Below, one piece after another: positions 7,225 through 14,614 of a DNA stretch of 64,000 bases. Position 1 is the stretch's first letter. The number at the start of each line of letters is the position of its first letter. The notes under the pieces are model-generated. The model made no database searches. It had not been told where the DNA came from and saw only the letters and a list, made by a program, of their open reading frames with translations. The position numbers were made by a program, and so were the translations under genes. Source of the DNA: UBA1413 sp964552955 (GTDB taxonomy: Bacteria; Bacteroidota; Bacteroidia; Bacteroidales; Prolixibacteraceae); assembly GCA_964552955.1 (NCBI GenBank), contig CAZKIU010000006.1, forward strand, positions 45,968 through 109,967. The letters run 5' to 3'.

Positions 7225-8154
7225 TCACTTCTCCTCTTCACCTTCTTCGTCGAAGTCGGTATCGATCTCTTCTTCCTCTTCCAGTTCTTCGTCCAGATCG
7301 GTTTCAGGTCCTTCCTCGAGTTCTTCCATCTCCTCAGGAACGTCGGTGTCGATTTCTTCCCCGCTCAGTTCCACCTTTCTAACGGTTTTGCGGGCGCGAC
7401 GGGTGCGACGGGGCATTTCATCCTCCTCACCTTCTTCGCCTTCCACATCATCCTTGTCGCGTTCCACACGGCGCTCCTGCAATCCTTCGCGGATGGCCTC
7501 GACCATCACGCCGGTGATCAGCTGAATCGACTGGGAAGCATCATCGTTGGCAGGGATGACAAAATCAATCCCGTTGGGGTCAGAGTTGGTGTCGACGATG
7601 CCGAAGACGGGAATTCCCAGACGCTGGGCTTCCTTCACGGCAATCTTCTCCTTCATCACGTCGATCACAAAAAGGGCAGAAGGCAGGCGGGTCAGGTCAA
7701 CGATACTGCCGAGGACCTTCTCGAGTTTGGCGCGCTGACGTGTGATCTGCAGCTTCTCGCGCTTCGAAAGCTTGTCCCAGCTGGTGTCTTTGGTCATCTT
7801 GTCGATGGAGACCATCTTCTTGACGGCTTTACGGATCGTGGGAAAGTTGGTGAGCATTCCACCAGGCCAGCGCTCCGTCACATAAGGCATCTTCACCGAG
7901 GAAACCAGGTCAGAGACGATATCCTTGGCCTGCTTCTTGGTGGCCACAAACAACACCTTGCGTCCTGAACGGGCAATCTGCTTGATGGCAGCGGCCGCCT
8001 CATCGATCTTGACGACGGTCTTCTGGAGGTCAATGATGTGGATCCCGTTTTTTTCCATGAAGATGTAAGGCTGCATGTTCGGGTTCCATTTCCTTTTCAG
8101 GTGGCCGAAGTGCGCTCCGGCATCGAGTAACTGCTGAAAATCTGTTCTTGGCAT
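7225..8154 (-). CDS. rpsB: 30S ribosomal protein S2 with acidic C-terminal extension
   Basis: S2 is a 30S-body protein needed for S1 binding. The conserved core covers about residues 1-232: LLDAGAHFGHLKRKWNPNM, FVATKKQAKD, ERWPGGMLTNF, DVMKEKIAVKEA and NDDASQSIQLITGVM. Beyond the core, roughly 75 residues form an extension that is basic first (RRTRRARKTVRK) and then extremely acidic, ending in runs of Glu and Asp. Such tails occur in Bacteroidota S2 proteins; this one is long. It lies between rpsI (117-bp gap with a hairpin at 8197-8229) and tsf. Confidence 0.97.
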   Translation of the reverse strand: MPRTDFQQLLDAGAHFGHLKRKWNPNMQPYIFMEKNGIHIIDLQKTVVKIDEAAAAIKQIARSGRKVLFVATKKQAKDIVSDLVSSVKMPYVTERWPGGMLTNFPTIRKAVKKMVSIDKMTKDTSWDKLSKREKLQITRQRAKLEKVLGSIVDLTRLPSALFVIDVMKEKIAVKEAQRLGIPVFGIVDTNSDPNGIDFVIPANDDASQSIQLITGVMVEAIREGLQERRVERDKDDVEGEEGEEDEMPRRTRRARKTVRKVELSGEEIDTDVPEEMEELEEGPETDLDEELEEEEEIDTDFDEEGEEEK

Positions 8155-8196
8155 CTGTTTACTTTTTTTTTACTGAAATCCTGCTTAAAAGCAACG

Positions 8197-8229
8197 CTTG
8201 AGTAGTCCCGCAACTGCGGAAGTCTCAAG
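8197..8229 (-). promoter_or_regulatory. Structured leader upstream of rpsB
   Basis: In the rpsI-rpsB gap two nested inverted repeats occur: outer arms CTTGAG (8197-8202) and CTCAAG (8224-8229), and inner arms CCGC (8208-8211) and GCGG (8216-8219). There is no adjacent T tract, so a regulatory or processing hairpin is more likely than a terminator. S2 is autoregulated in other bacteria through its mRNA leader. Confidence 0.4.
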
Positions 8230-8271
8230 GGTTTTAGATCCCATTGAGTTATTAATTGATAGATAAAAAGA

Positions 8272-8658
8272 TTAACGTTTCGAGAACTGGAATCTCTTCC
8301 TGGCTTTGGGCCGGCCGGGTTTCTTGCGCTCCACTTCGCGGGGATCGCGGGTCATGAAACCGGCATGCTTCAGCGTCGGGCGATTCTCAGGATCGAGTTT
8401 GACCAACGCACGGGAGATCCCCAGACGCAGCGCTTCTGCCTGTCCTGAAAATCCGCCGCCGTCAAGATTCACCTTTACATCGAAATTCTCCCTGACCCCC
8501 AGAAGGTTCAGAGGCTGAAGAACGACATACTGCAAAATCTCGGTCGTGAAATAATCCTTGAGGTCACGATCGTTGATGGTAATGGTTCCTTTCCCCGGCA
8601 TCAGGTAAACACGGGCAACAGCCGATTTACGGCGACCAATTGTATTAATTACTTCCAT
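8272..8658 (-). CDS. rpsI: 30S ribosomal protein S9
   Basis: S9 reaches into the P site through its C-terminal tail. The 128-residue protein has TIGRRKSAVARVYLMPG at the start, GGGFSGQAEALRLGISRALV in the middle, and the basic tail ending RKRFQFSKR; the terminal KR contacts P-site tRNA. Length is normal. Its start codon lies 3 bp from the rplM stop, the standard rplM-rpsI pair. Confidence 0.98.
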   Translation of the reverse strand: MEVINTIGRRKSAVARVYLMPGKGTITINDRDLKDYFTTEILQYVVLQPLNLLGVRENFDVKVNLDGGGFSGQAEALRLGISRALVKLDPENRPTLKHAGFMTRDPREVERKKPGRPKARKRFQFSKR

Positions 8659-8661
8659 GAC

Positions 8662-9117
8662 TTACTTAATGGTATTTAAATCGATTAATCGGGGCTGCTG
8701 GGCCTGATATTTGTGCTCGGGACCGACAACTACCTTCAGGTTTTTGTAAATGCTTCTTCCCAGACGGTTCTTGGGTAACATCCCTTTAACGGCATGCTCC
8801 ACCAACCTCTCGGGAAATTTCACCAGGATCTCGGCAGGAGTACGCTTGTACTGGCCTCCGGGGTAACCCGAATGACGAATGTACTCCTTGTCGGTCATTT
8901 TCGTACCGGTAAGAATCACCTTCTCCGCATTGATGACGATCACATGATCGCCACAATCCACATGGGGCGTGTAATTCGTCTTGTGCTTGCCACGCAGGAT
9001 GCGTGCTGCGGTACTGGCCAACCTGCCCAGCACCTGTCCGGTAGCATCTATCACTACCCATTCCTTGTTTACTGTGGCTTTATTGGCCGAAACAGTCCTG
9101 TAACTCAGTGTATCCAC
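8662..9117 (-). CDS. rplM: 50S ribosomal protein L13 (GTG start)
   Basis: L13 is an early-assembly 50S protein. The 151-residue product shows VDTLSYRTVSANKATVNKEW at the N-terminus, then DATGQVLGRLASTAARILRG, TPHVDCGDHVIVINA, YIRHSGYPGG and the C-terminal GMLPKNRLGR motif. The start is placed at the GTG at 9117, because Bacteroidota homologues begin MDTLSYKT at exactly this point. An in-frame ATG 12 codons earlier exists but would add non-conserved residues. It is the first gene of rplM-rpsI-rpsB-tsf, driven by the promoter at 9265-9295, with a leader of about 140 nt. Confidence 0.96.
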   Translation of the reverse strand: MDTLSYRTVSANKATVNKEWVVIDATGQVLGRLASTAARILRGKHKTNYTPHVDCGDHVIVINAEKVILTGTKMTDKEYIRHSGYPGGQYKRTPAEILVKFPERLVEHAVKGMLPKNRLGRSIYKNLKVVVGPEHKYQAQQPRLIDLNTIK

Positions 9118-9264
9118 TTGAAAATTTTTATTATTAAAACCGTTTAACATTGATACCGCTCCACTCCACAAAAACCGCTGTTTCCCTTGGCATCCGGAAA
9201 GGCAGGTGTACTGCAAAGTAAATCAGTATCTTATACAAACACAAGTAAGATAATAATCGGACTG

Positions 9265-9295
9265 CAAAAGTATTTTCTTTTTTCAGAATTACAAA
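9265..9295 (-). promoter_or_regulatory. Promoter of the rplM operon
   Basis: On the minus strand, -33 TTTG (9292-9295) and -7 TACTTTTG (9265-9272) are separated by 19 bp, a full match to the Bacteroidota promoter consensus. The predicted start near 9258 leaves about 140 nt before the rplM GTG. Confidence 0.75.
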
Positions 9296-9555
9296 ACAAT
9301 CCTCTTTAAAAAAATGATTTTATGGAAGTAAGCCCCTTCGTGACCGCCGGAAAAGAGGATTTCTGAGGTTATGCAGAAGGCATCCCTGGAGATATCCAAG
9401 TGCACCCCAAAGGAACGCCCTATCCCACTGGGAAAGAAGGGAGGGGGGCCACGGCGGCATAACATGATCCCCTGAGTGGGAAGACCACAGGCCTGGAAAT
9501 GGAAAGAAAAGCCTTCCGAATGATCAGGAAGGGGCGTGCGGGCCGGGAAAATGTT

Positions 9556-9563
9556 TACTTTTG
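9556..9563 (+). promoter_or_regulatory. -7 promoter element of ftsX
   Basis: TACTTTTG fits TAnnTTTG; no TTTG is visible at -33. The predicted transcript starts near 9570, which excludes the upstream in-frame ATG codons and supports the ftsX start at 9593. Confidence 0.5.
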
Positions 9564-9592
9564 TTTCCGGCAGATACCAACATTCGGAACCC

Positions 9593-10471
9593 ATGGGAAA
9601 AAGCAAGCCTAAAAAACTGAAAGAAAGAATATTCACCTCCTGGTTGACCTCAATGGTCAGCATTACCCTGGTTCTCTTTCTTCTGGGGTTGCTGGTGCTG
9701 ATCCTGTTTAATGCCGGGCGCCTCTCTGAGTACGTCCGTGAAAAAATCGGCTTTACGCTGGTGCTGCAGGAGGATCTTCCGGCACCGGAGATCGACAAAC
9801 TGCAGAAGAACCTTACGGCCGAACCCTGGGTGAAATCGCTTCGTTACATCGACAAGGAGAGTGCAGCCCGGGAGCTGAAGGAGGAACTGGGCGAAGATTT
9901 CACGGGCTTCCTGGGGTACAATCCCCTGTTCTCCTCCATCGAGGTTAAACTTTATGCCCCCTACACCCAGAGCGACAGCCTGACCCTGATAGAAAAAGAC
10001 CTGATCCAGCTGCCCCAGGTGAAGGAGGTGTTTTATCAGCGGAGCCTGGTTTCGGTCATCAACGATAATGTCAGGCGCATCAGTATTTTTCTTTTGATTT
10101 TCAGCGGACTGATGCTATTTGTCTTCAGTGTGTTGATCAATAACACGATCAGGATATCGGTGTATGCCCAGCGTTTTATCATCAACAACATGATGCTGGT
10201 AGGAGCCACCCGTCGCTTTGTCAGGCGCCCGTTTGTCCATAAAAGCATCCGGTACGGCATTTATGGGGCCCTTCTTTCCTGTCTCTTTCTGGCTGCTATC
10301 ATCTTCTCCTACAAGAAAGAACTCAGCGGAATGATCGACTTCAGCGATCTCCTGCTGCTGGGGGCGGTTTTCCTGATCGTCCTGGTCCTGGGGATCCTCC
10401 TTTCCTGGGTTTCCACCCACGTAGCCGTCAACCGTTTCCTGAAAATGAAGTTCGACGAAATGTTCTATTAG
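9593..10471 (+). CDS. ftsX: Cell division protein FtsX
   Basis: FtsX is the permease-like partner of the FtsE ATPase; it transmits signals across the inner membrane to activate peptidoglycan hydrolases at the septum. The 292-residue protein has a short basic N-terminus (KPKKLKERIFTS), a first membrane segment at about residues 23-44 and a periplasmic domain of about 125 residues (IGFTLVLQEDLPAPEIDKLQ onward). Three more membrane segments follow in the C-terminal half. The ATG at 9593 is chosen from the promoter position and the basic start. FtsE is not adjacent, as is usual in Bacteroidota. DUF3098, uppP and truB follow on the same strand. Confidence 0.93.
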   Translation: MGKSKPKKLKERIFTSWLTSMVSITLVLFLLGLLVLILFNAGRLSEYVREKIGFTLVLQEDLPAPEIDKLQKNLTAEPWVKSLRYIDKESAARELKEELGEDFTGFLGYNPLFSSIEVKLYAPYTQSDSLTLIEKDLIQLPQVKEVFYQRSLVSVINDNVRRISIFLLIFSGLMLFVFSVLINNTIRISVYAQRFIINNMMLVGATRRFVRRPFVHKSIRYGIYGALLSCLFLAAIIFSYKKELSGMIDFSDLLLLGAVFLIVLVLGILLSWVSTHVAVNRFLKMKFDEMFY

Positions 10472-10483
10472 TGCAAAAAAGCC

Positions 10484-10491
10484 TATCTTTG
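10484..10491 (+). promoter_or_regulatory. -7 promoter element before the DUF3098 gene
   Basis: TATCTTTG matches TAnnTTTG and ends 22 bp before the start codon at 10513. No -33 TTTG is seen. It probably gives the DUF3098-uppP pair an additional promoter in the ftsX transcript. Confidence 0.45.
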
Positions 10492-10512
10492 GCATCTTAA
10501 TACAAACCTGAT

Positions 10513-10761
10513 ATGGCAAAAAAGGAAAATGAGATCAAAGAACATCCCGGATTTCCGCTGGGAAAAGAGAACTATAAGCTCATTGCCATTGGGTTCATCA
10601 TCATCCTTATTGGTTTTATCCTGATGGCAGGAGGCGGCAGCGATGACCCCAACCAGTTCAATCCTGAGATTTTCAGTTTTCGCAGGATCACCCTGGCCCC
10701 GCTGGTCCTCCTCTTTGGCTTTGTTTTTGAGATATGGGCCATCATGAAGAAAACCAGGTAA
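10513..10761 (+). CDS. DUF3098 small membrane protein
   Basis: This 82-residue protein belongs to the DUF3098 family of unknown function. It has a soluble N-terminus of about 22 residues, a hydrophobic helix at about 24-44 (AIGFIIILIGFILMAGG), a short polar loop with SDDPNQFNPEIFSFRR, and a second helix at about 58-76 followed by KKTR. The loop resembles the periplasmic hairpin seen in family members. In Bacteroidota this gene is regularly found between ftsX and uppP, as here (41 bp after ftsX, 22 bp before uppP). That suggests a role in division or envelope synthesis; the function is not known. Confidence 0.88.
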   Translation: MAKKENEIKEHPGFPLGKENYKLIAIGFIIILIGFILMAGGGSDDPNQFNPEIFSFRRITLAPLVLLFGFVFEIWAIMKKTR

Positions 10762-10783
10762 ACGCCGCTGACCTCCTTTTTTT

Positions 10784-11569
10784 ATGACAGGAACAGAAGC
10801 CTTCCTCCTCGGTGCCCTTCAGGGGCTGACCGAGTTTTTACCCGTGAGCTCCAGCGGCCATCTGGAATTGGGAAATCATCTGATGCATACGCCTGCGGGG
10901 GAGAACCTCCCCTTTGCCCTGACGGTTCACGCGGCCACGGTTCTGAGTACCATCGTCGTCTTCCGGGAAGATCTGGCCCGGTTGTTTTCCCGGGGATTAC
11001 GATTCACCCCCAACCAGGAATCATCCTATCTGGGCAAACTCCTTTTATCGGCGCTTCCGGTAGGGGTCATCGGACTGTTCTTCAGGGAAGAGGTCGAATC
11101 ATTCTTCACGGGGAACCTGCTCCTGGTGGGGTGCTGCCTGCTGGTCACCGCGGCATTGCTGACTTTTGCCCACTTCCGAAAAGAGAAACAGGGCGGGGAG
11201 ATCTCCTGGCTGCATAGCCTGATCATCGGTATGGCCCAGGCGATAGCCGTCATGCCCGGGATCTCCCGCAGCGGGGCCACCATCGCCACCGGTATCCTCC
11301 TGGGAAATGACCGTAAAGAAGTGGCCCGCTTCTCCTTTCTGATGGTCCTCCTCCCCATCCTGGGAGCCAACTTCATCGATCTGGTCCGCCACAATGCCTT
11401 CTCCGGAGCGGGAATCACCGTAGGACCCCTGCTCATCGGGTTCATCACGGCCTTCGTGGTGGGATTCCTGGCCTGCACCTGGATGATCCGCATCGTCAGC
11501 CGGGGAAAACTGATTTATTTCGCCCTCTATTGCCTTGTGATAGGGGTTATTGCTATCTTTGCAGCCTGA
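10784..11569 (+). CDS. uppP: Undecaprenyl-diphosphatase
   Basis: UppP (BacA type) dephosphorylates undecaprenyl diphosphate to recycle the lipid carrier for peptidoglycan and O-antigen synthesis, and confers bacitracin tolerance. The 261-residue polytopic protein has both active-site signatures: GALQGLTEFLPVSSSGHLEL (residues 10-29) and PGISRSGATIATG (158-170). About eight membrane segments are evident. It lies 22 bp after the DUF3098 gene. truB starts 41 bp after its stop, with a promoter element inside the 3' end of uppP. Confidence 0.97.
   Translation: MTGTEAFLLGALQGLTEFLPVSSSGHLELGNHLMHTPAGENLPFALTVHAATVLSTIVVFREDLARLFSRGLRFTPNQESSYLGKLLLSALPVGVIGLFFREEVESFFTGNLLLVGCCLLVTAALLTFAHFRKEKQGGEISWLHSLIIGMAQAIAVMPGISRSGATIATGILLGNDRKEVARFSFLMVLLPILGANFIDLVRHNAFSGAGITVGPLLIGFITAFVVGFLACTWMIRIVSRGKLIYFALYCLVIGVIAIFAA
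11554..11561 (+). promoter_or_regulatory. -7 promoter element of truB
   Basis: TATCTTTG inside the last codons of uppP matches TAnnTTTG. The expected start near 11568 supports the truB ATG at 11611. A poor CTTG lies 16 bp upstream. Confidence 0.45.
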
Positions 11570-11610
11570 AAATCAAGGTTGGTTTTAAAGTGGTAACGAA
11601 TCCCGGCTGG

Positions 11611-12339
11611 ATGGAGGCAACAAACGGCGCAAGCAATTTCCTGGACGGAGAGATACTCCTGTTTGACAAGCCTTATGGCTGGACTTCCTTTGACCTGGTG
11701 GGCAAGGTGCGCAATTTTCTCTCACGTGAACTTAAGGTGAAACGGATTAAGGTAGGGCATGCCGGGACCCTGGATCCGCTGGCTACTGGGGTGATGGTTC
11801 TTTGTACAGGGAAGGCGACCCGGCAGGTAGATCAGTTACAGGCCCAGGAAAAGGAGTATATCGCCACACTGAAACTGGGAGCGACCACCCCTTCCTTCGA
11901 CCGGGAAACGCAGGAAGACCACCTCTACCCGAGCGATCATATTACCCGCGACCTCCTGGAGGAGAGCCTCCGCCGCTTCACAGGCCCTCTGATGCAGGTG
12001 CCCCCCGTTTTTTCGGCGGTTAAAATCGATGGCAAAAGAGCCTACAAACATGCCCGGGCAGGCACCGACCCCGGCTTAAAAGCCAGAAGCGTGGAAATCA
12101 GGGAAATGGAACTCCTCTCCTTTGACCTGCCCCTGGCCACCATCCGCATTGTATGCAGCAAAGGCACCTATATCAGAGCCCTGGCACGCGATATCGGAGA
12201 AGATTTGAAGTCAGGAGCCTATTTAACCGCCCTCAGACGTACCCGTAGCGGCGATTTTTACGTAGAAAAGGCATTTACCTTTGAAGATTTCAGGGAAGCT
12301 TTTCCCACCTTAACCAGAATAACAAGTAATAATCAGTAA
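11611..12339 (+). CDS. truB: tRNA pseudouridine-55 synthase
   Basis: TruB isomerises U55 in the T loop of elongator tRNAs. The 242-residue protein has GEILLFDKPYGWTSFDLV near the start and the catalytic motif VGHAGTLDPLATGVM with D55 as nucleophile. It also has KEYIATLKLGATT, the FSAVKIDGKRAY segment, and CSKGTYIRALARDIGEDL near the end. The ATG at 11611 is preferred over an earlier in-frame ATG that would overlap uppP, because conserved sequence starts after it and the promoter at 11554-11561 lies between. queA follows 12 bp downstream. Confidence 0.96.
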   Translation: MEATNGASNFLDGEILLFDKPYGWTSFDLVGKVRNFLSRELKVKRIKVGHAGTLDPLATGVMVLCTGKATRQVDQLQAQEKEYIATLKLGATTPSFDRETQEDHLYPSDHITRDLLEESLRRFTGPLMQVPPVFSAVKIDGKRAYKHARAGTDPGLKARSVEIREMELLSFDLPLATIRIVCSKGTYIRALARDIGEDLKSGAYLTALRRTRSGDFYVEKAFTFEDFREAFPTLTRITSNNQ

Positions 12340-12351
12340 TAAGCAGTTGAT

Positions 12352-13410
12352 ATGGCAGAAATGAAATTATCGAAGTTCAAGTACAGGCTGCCCGACGAGC
12401 AGATTGCCCTCCACCCGGCAGAAAACAGGGACGAATCCAAGCTGATGGTCCTCGATAGAAAAACAGGGGCTGTGGAGCACCTTCTCTTCAAGGATGTACT
12501 GAACTATTTCGATGACAAGGATGTGCTGATTTTTAACGACACCAAGGTGTTCCCTGCGCGCCTCTATGGCAACAAGGAGAAGACAGGTGCTGAAATCGAA
12601 GTGTTTCTGCTCAGGGAACTCAACCGGGAACAACGCCTATGGGATGTCCTGGTGGATCCGGCCCGTAAGATCAGAATTGGGAATAAACTCTATTTCGGGG
12701 AGAATGACCTGCTGGTCGCCGAGGTCATCGATAACACCACTTCCCGCGGGAGAACCCTCCGTTTCCTGTTTGACGGCAACTACGACGAATTTAAGAAAAC
12801 CCTTTACAGTCTGGGGGAAACCCCCCTGCCCCGCTTCATCAACCGGCCGGTAACCCCCGAAGATAAGGAACGCTATCAGACCATCTTCGCCCGTAATGAA
12901 GGGGCCGTTGCTGCCCCCACAGCGGGACTGCACTTCAGCAGGGAGCTGATGAAGCGCCTGGAAATCAAAGGAGTTCAGTTTGCCTACATCACCCTCCATG
13001 CCGGCCTCGGCAATTTCAGAAGCGTCGATGTCGAAGACCTCACCAAACACAAGATGGATTCGGAACAGATCTGGATCAACCAGGAAGCCTGCAACCTGAT
13101 TAACACGGCCAAGATAAACCACAATAACCTCTGCGCGGTGGGAACCACCGTGATGCGGACCATCGAAAGCTCGGTATCCACCGACGGGCTCGTGAAACCC
13201 TTCGAAGGGTGGACCAACAAGTTCATCTTCCCGCCTTATGAGTTCAGCGTGACCAACCGGATGATCACCAACTTCCACTTGCCCCTCTCGACACTTCTGA
13301 TGATGGTAGCGGCCTTTGCAGGCTATGATCAGCTTATGGAGGCCTATCACATCGCCATTAAGAATGGGTACCGCTTCGGCACCTACGGGGATGCCATGCT
13401 CATTATCTGA
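12352..13410 (+). CDS. queA: S-adenosylmethionine:tRNA ribosyltransferase-isomerase
   Basis: QueA transfers and rearranges the ribosyl group of SAM onto 7-aminomethyl-7-deazaguanine in tRNA to form epoxyqueuosine. The 352-residue protein has the expected pattern: KYRLPDEQIALHPAENRDES, FNDTKVFPARLYGNK, GETPLPRFINR, GAVAAPTAGLHFS, ITLHAGLGNFRSV, CAVGTTVMRTIES and the end AGYDQLMEAYHIAIKNGYRF. It follows truB closely, so two tRNA-modification enzymes are probably co-transcribed. No tgt is visible nearby. Confidence 0.97.
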   Translation: MAEMKLSKFKYRLPDEQIALHPAENRDESKLMVLDRKTGAVEHLLFKDVLNYFDDKDVLIFNDTKVFPARLYGNKEKTGAEIEVFLLRELNREQRLWDVLVDPARKIRIGNKLYFGENDLLVAEVIDNTTSRGRTLRFLFDGNYDEFKKTLYSLGETPLPRFINRPVTPEDKERYQTIFARNEGAVAAPTAGLHFSRELMKRLEIKGVQFAYITLHAGLGNFRSVDVEDLTKHKMDSEQIWINQEACNLINTAKINHNNLCAVGTTVMRTIESSVSTDGLVKPFEGWTNKFIFPPYEFSVTNRMITNFHLPLSTLLMMVAAFAGYDQLMEAYHIAIKNGYRFGTYGDAMLII

Positions 13411-13426
13411 TCCTCATCTTTCAGGA

Positions 13427-14332
13427 ATGAACATAACCACTCTCCCACCCACCGGTACCTGTCCGGTCTGCGGGGCCTCCGGCTTGCAGGAGCAATTCCG
13501 GTGTACCGACCATTTCGTGTCTGGGGAGGTTTTCCCGCTCCTGCGGTGTGACAGCTGTGGGTTCAGGTGGACCGGAGCCCCACCGGCGGAGGAGGAGATC
13601 GGAGCCTATTACCAGTCGGAGGAGTATATCTCCCACAGCAATACTTCACGGGGCATCGTCAGCCGGGCCTACCACCTGGTGCGCCATTATATGGCTGGCC
13701 GGAAGGCCTCCGTGGTGGAACGTTATGCCGGCTCGACGACCGGCAGCTTACTCGATATCGGCGCCGGAACCGGCTTTTTCCTCCATTTCATGGGGCAAAG
13801 AGGATGGCGGATCACCGGCACGGAACCCAGTGAGACCGCAAGAAGGGTAGCCACCAGTGAACGGGGCCTCTCTCTCCTTCCTGCGGAAGCCCTCTTCTCT
13901 CTCCCTGATTCTTCCTTTGATGTCATCACCCTGTGGCATGTCCTGGAACACCTCCACGATCCTGCCCTTTACTGGTCCGAGTTCCGGCGGCTGCTGCGGC
14001 CCTCGGGGACCCTGATTCTGGCCCTGCCCAACCCCGAATCCTGGGATGCCCGCCATTACGGGAAGTTCTGGGCCGCCTGGGACGTACCCCGCCACCTGTG
14101 GCACTTCTCCCCCTCCACCCTGGAGAGGATAGCTGCCACCCACCACTTCCGCCTCCTAAAAACCCTGCGGATGCCCTTCGACAGCTTTTATGTTTCCATC
14201 CTGAGTGAAAAATACAGAAAATCAACCCTCCCCCTGCTCCGCGGAGCCTGGTACGGAACCCTTTCCTGGGGAAACGCCCTGGTCAGTAAGAACAATTGCA
14301 GCTCCCTGATTTATATCCTTCAACCCGAATAA
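13427..14332 (+). CDS. Class I SAM-dependent methyltransferase with N-terminal zinc ribbon
   Basis: This 301-residue protein has an N-terminal treble-cysteine element (C12-x2-C15 and C41-x2-C44), then a Rossmann methyltransferase domain. SAM motif I is LLDIGAGTGFF at about residues 108-118, motif post-I is the ITGTEPSE region, and the Methyltransf_11/23-type motif FDVITLWHVLEHLHDP follows. A CPVCG ribbon ahead of a Methyltransf_23 domain is common in enzymes acting on sugars or small metabolites, and in many uncharacterised proteins; the substrate cannot be read from the sequence. The ATG at 13427 sits 16 bp after queA and is the first codon before the zinc ribbon. The gene ends the plus-strand run and is followed by a bidirectional terminator. 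Confidence 0.85.
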   Translation: MNITTLPPTGTCPVCGASGLQEQFRCTDHFVSGEVFPLLRCDSCGFRWTGAPPAEEEIGAYYQSEEYISHSNTSRGIVSRAYHLVRHYMAGRKASVVERYAGSTTGSLLDIGAGTGFFLHFMGQRGWRITGTEPSETARRVATSERGLSLLPAEALFSLPDSSFDVITLWHVLEHLHDPALYWSEFRRLLRPSGTLILALPNPESWDARHYGKFWAAWDVPRHLWHFSPSTLERIAATHHFRLLKTLRMPFDSFYVSILSEKYRKSTLPLLRGAWYGTLSWGNALVSKNNCSSLIYILQPE

Positions 14333-14515
14333 ATGGGGTTCCATTCCTGAAACACGGGAAACAGACCACGATCTTCCCTGCAGGTCATCAAGCCGTTTGC
14401 TCCGTTCAAGGGGTCCGTCCGGCGTTGGGCCTGGTAATGCGCTCCGCTGAATAATCCCTTCCGTTGTAGTACCTGGGGATGCACTCCGGTCAAGGGCCCC
14501 ATAACAACTGTTCCC
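14333..14515. other. Non-coding spacer before the terminator
   Basis: About 180 bp downstream of the methyltransferase gene contain no convincing reading frame, RNA or promoter. The stretch is G+C-rich without a clear repeat. Confidence 0.5.
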
Positions 14516-14517
14516 AC

Positions 14518-14548
14518 AAAAAAACCCGGCGGTCAGCCGGGTTTTTTT
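14518..14548. terminator. Bidirectional terminator between methyltransferase gene and secDF
   Basis: A 5' A run, a GC-rich stem (CCCGGC and GCCGGG, loop GGTCA) and a 3' T run make a symmetrical intrinsic terminator. It can serve the plus-strand genes ending at 14332 and the minus-strand secDF ending at 14615. Confidence 0.85.
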
Positions 14549-14614
14549 ATGGTATACCCTGAAAGGCCAGCAGGGTAATGCAGGGGCCCTTCAGGTTGGA
14601 TAAACAGCGTCAGG

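Larger units (their letters stand above)
9118..9592. other. Divergent intergenic region rplM/ftsX
   Basis: This stretch of 475 bp has no credible gene. It holds a full promoter for rplM (minus strand) and a -7 element for ftsX (plus strand). The L13 leader is about 140 nt. The 230 bp between the two promoters (about 9300-9540) contain G-runs, but I see no further recognisable signal. Confidence 0.6.

Noticed and set aside
9289..9798. Minus-strand frame of 169 codons overlapping the ftsX start
   Set aside because: It overlaps both promoters of the divergent region and the conserved beginning of ftsX; no known domain.
14333..14515. Small RNA or tRNA downstream of the methyltransferase gene
   Set aside because: No cloverleaf or extended stem could be drawn apart from the terminator at 14518-14548.
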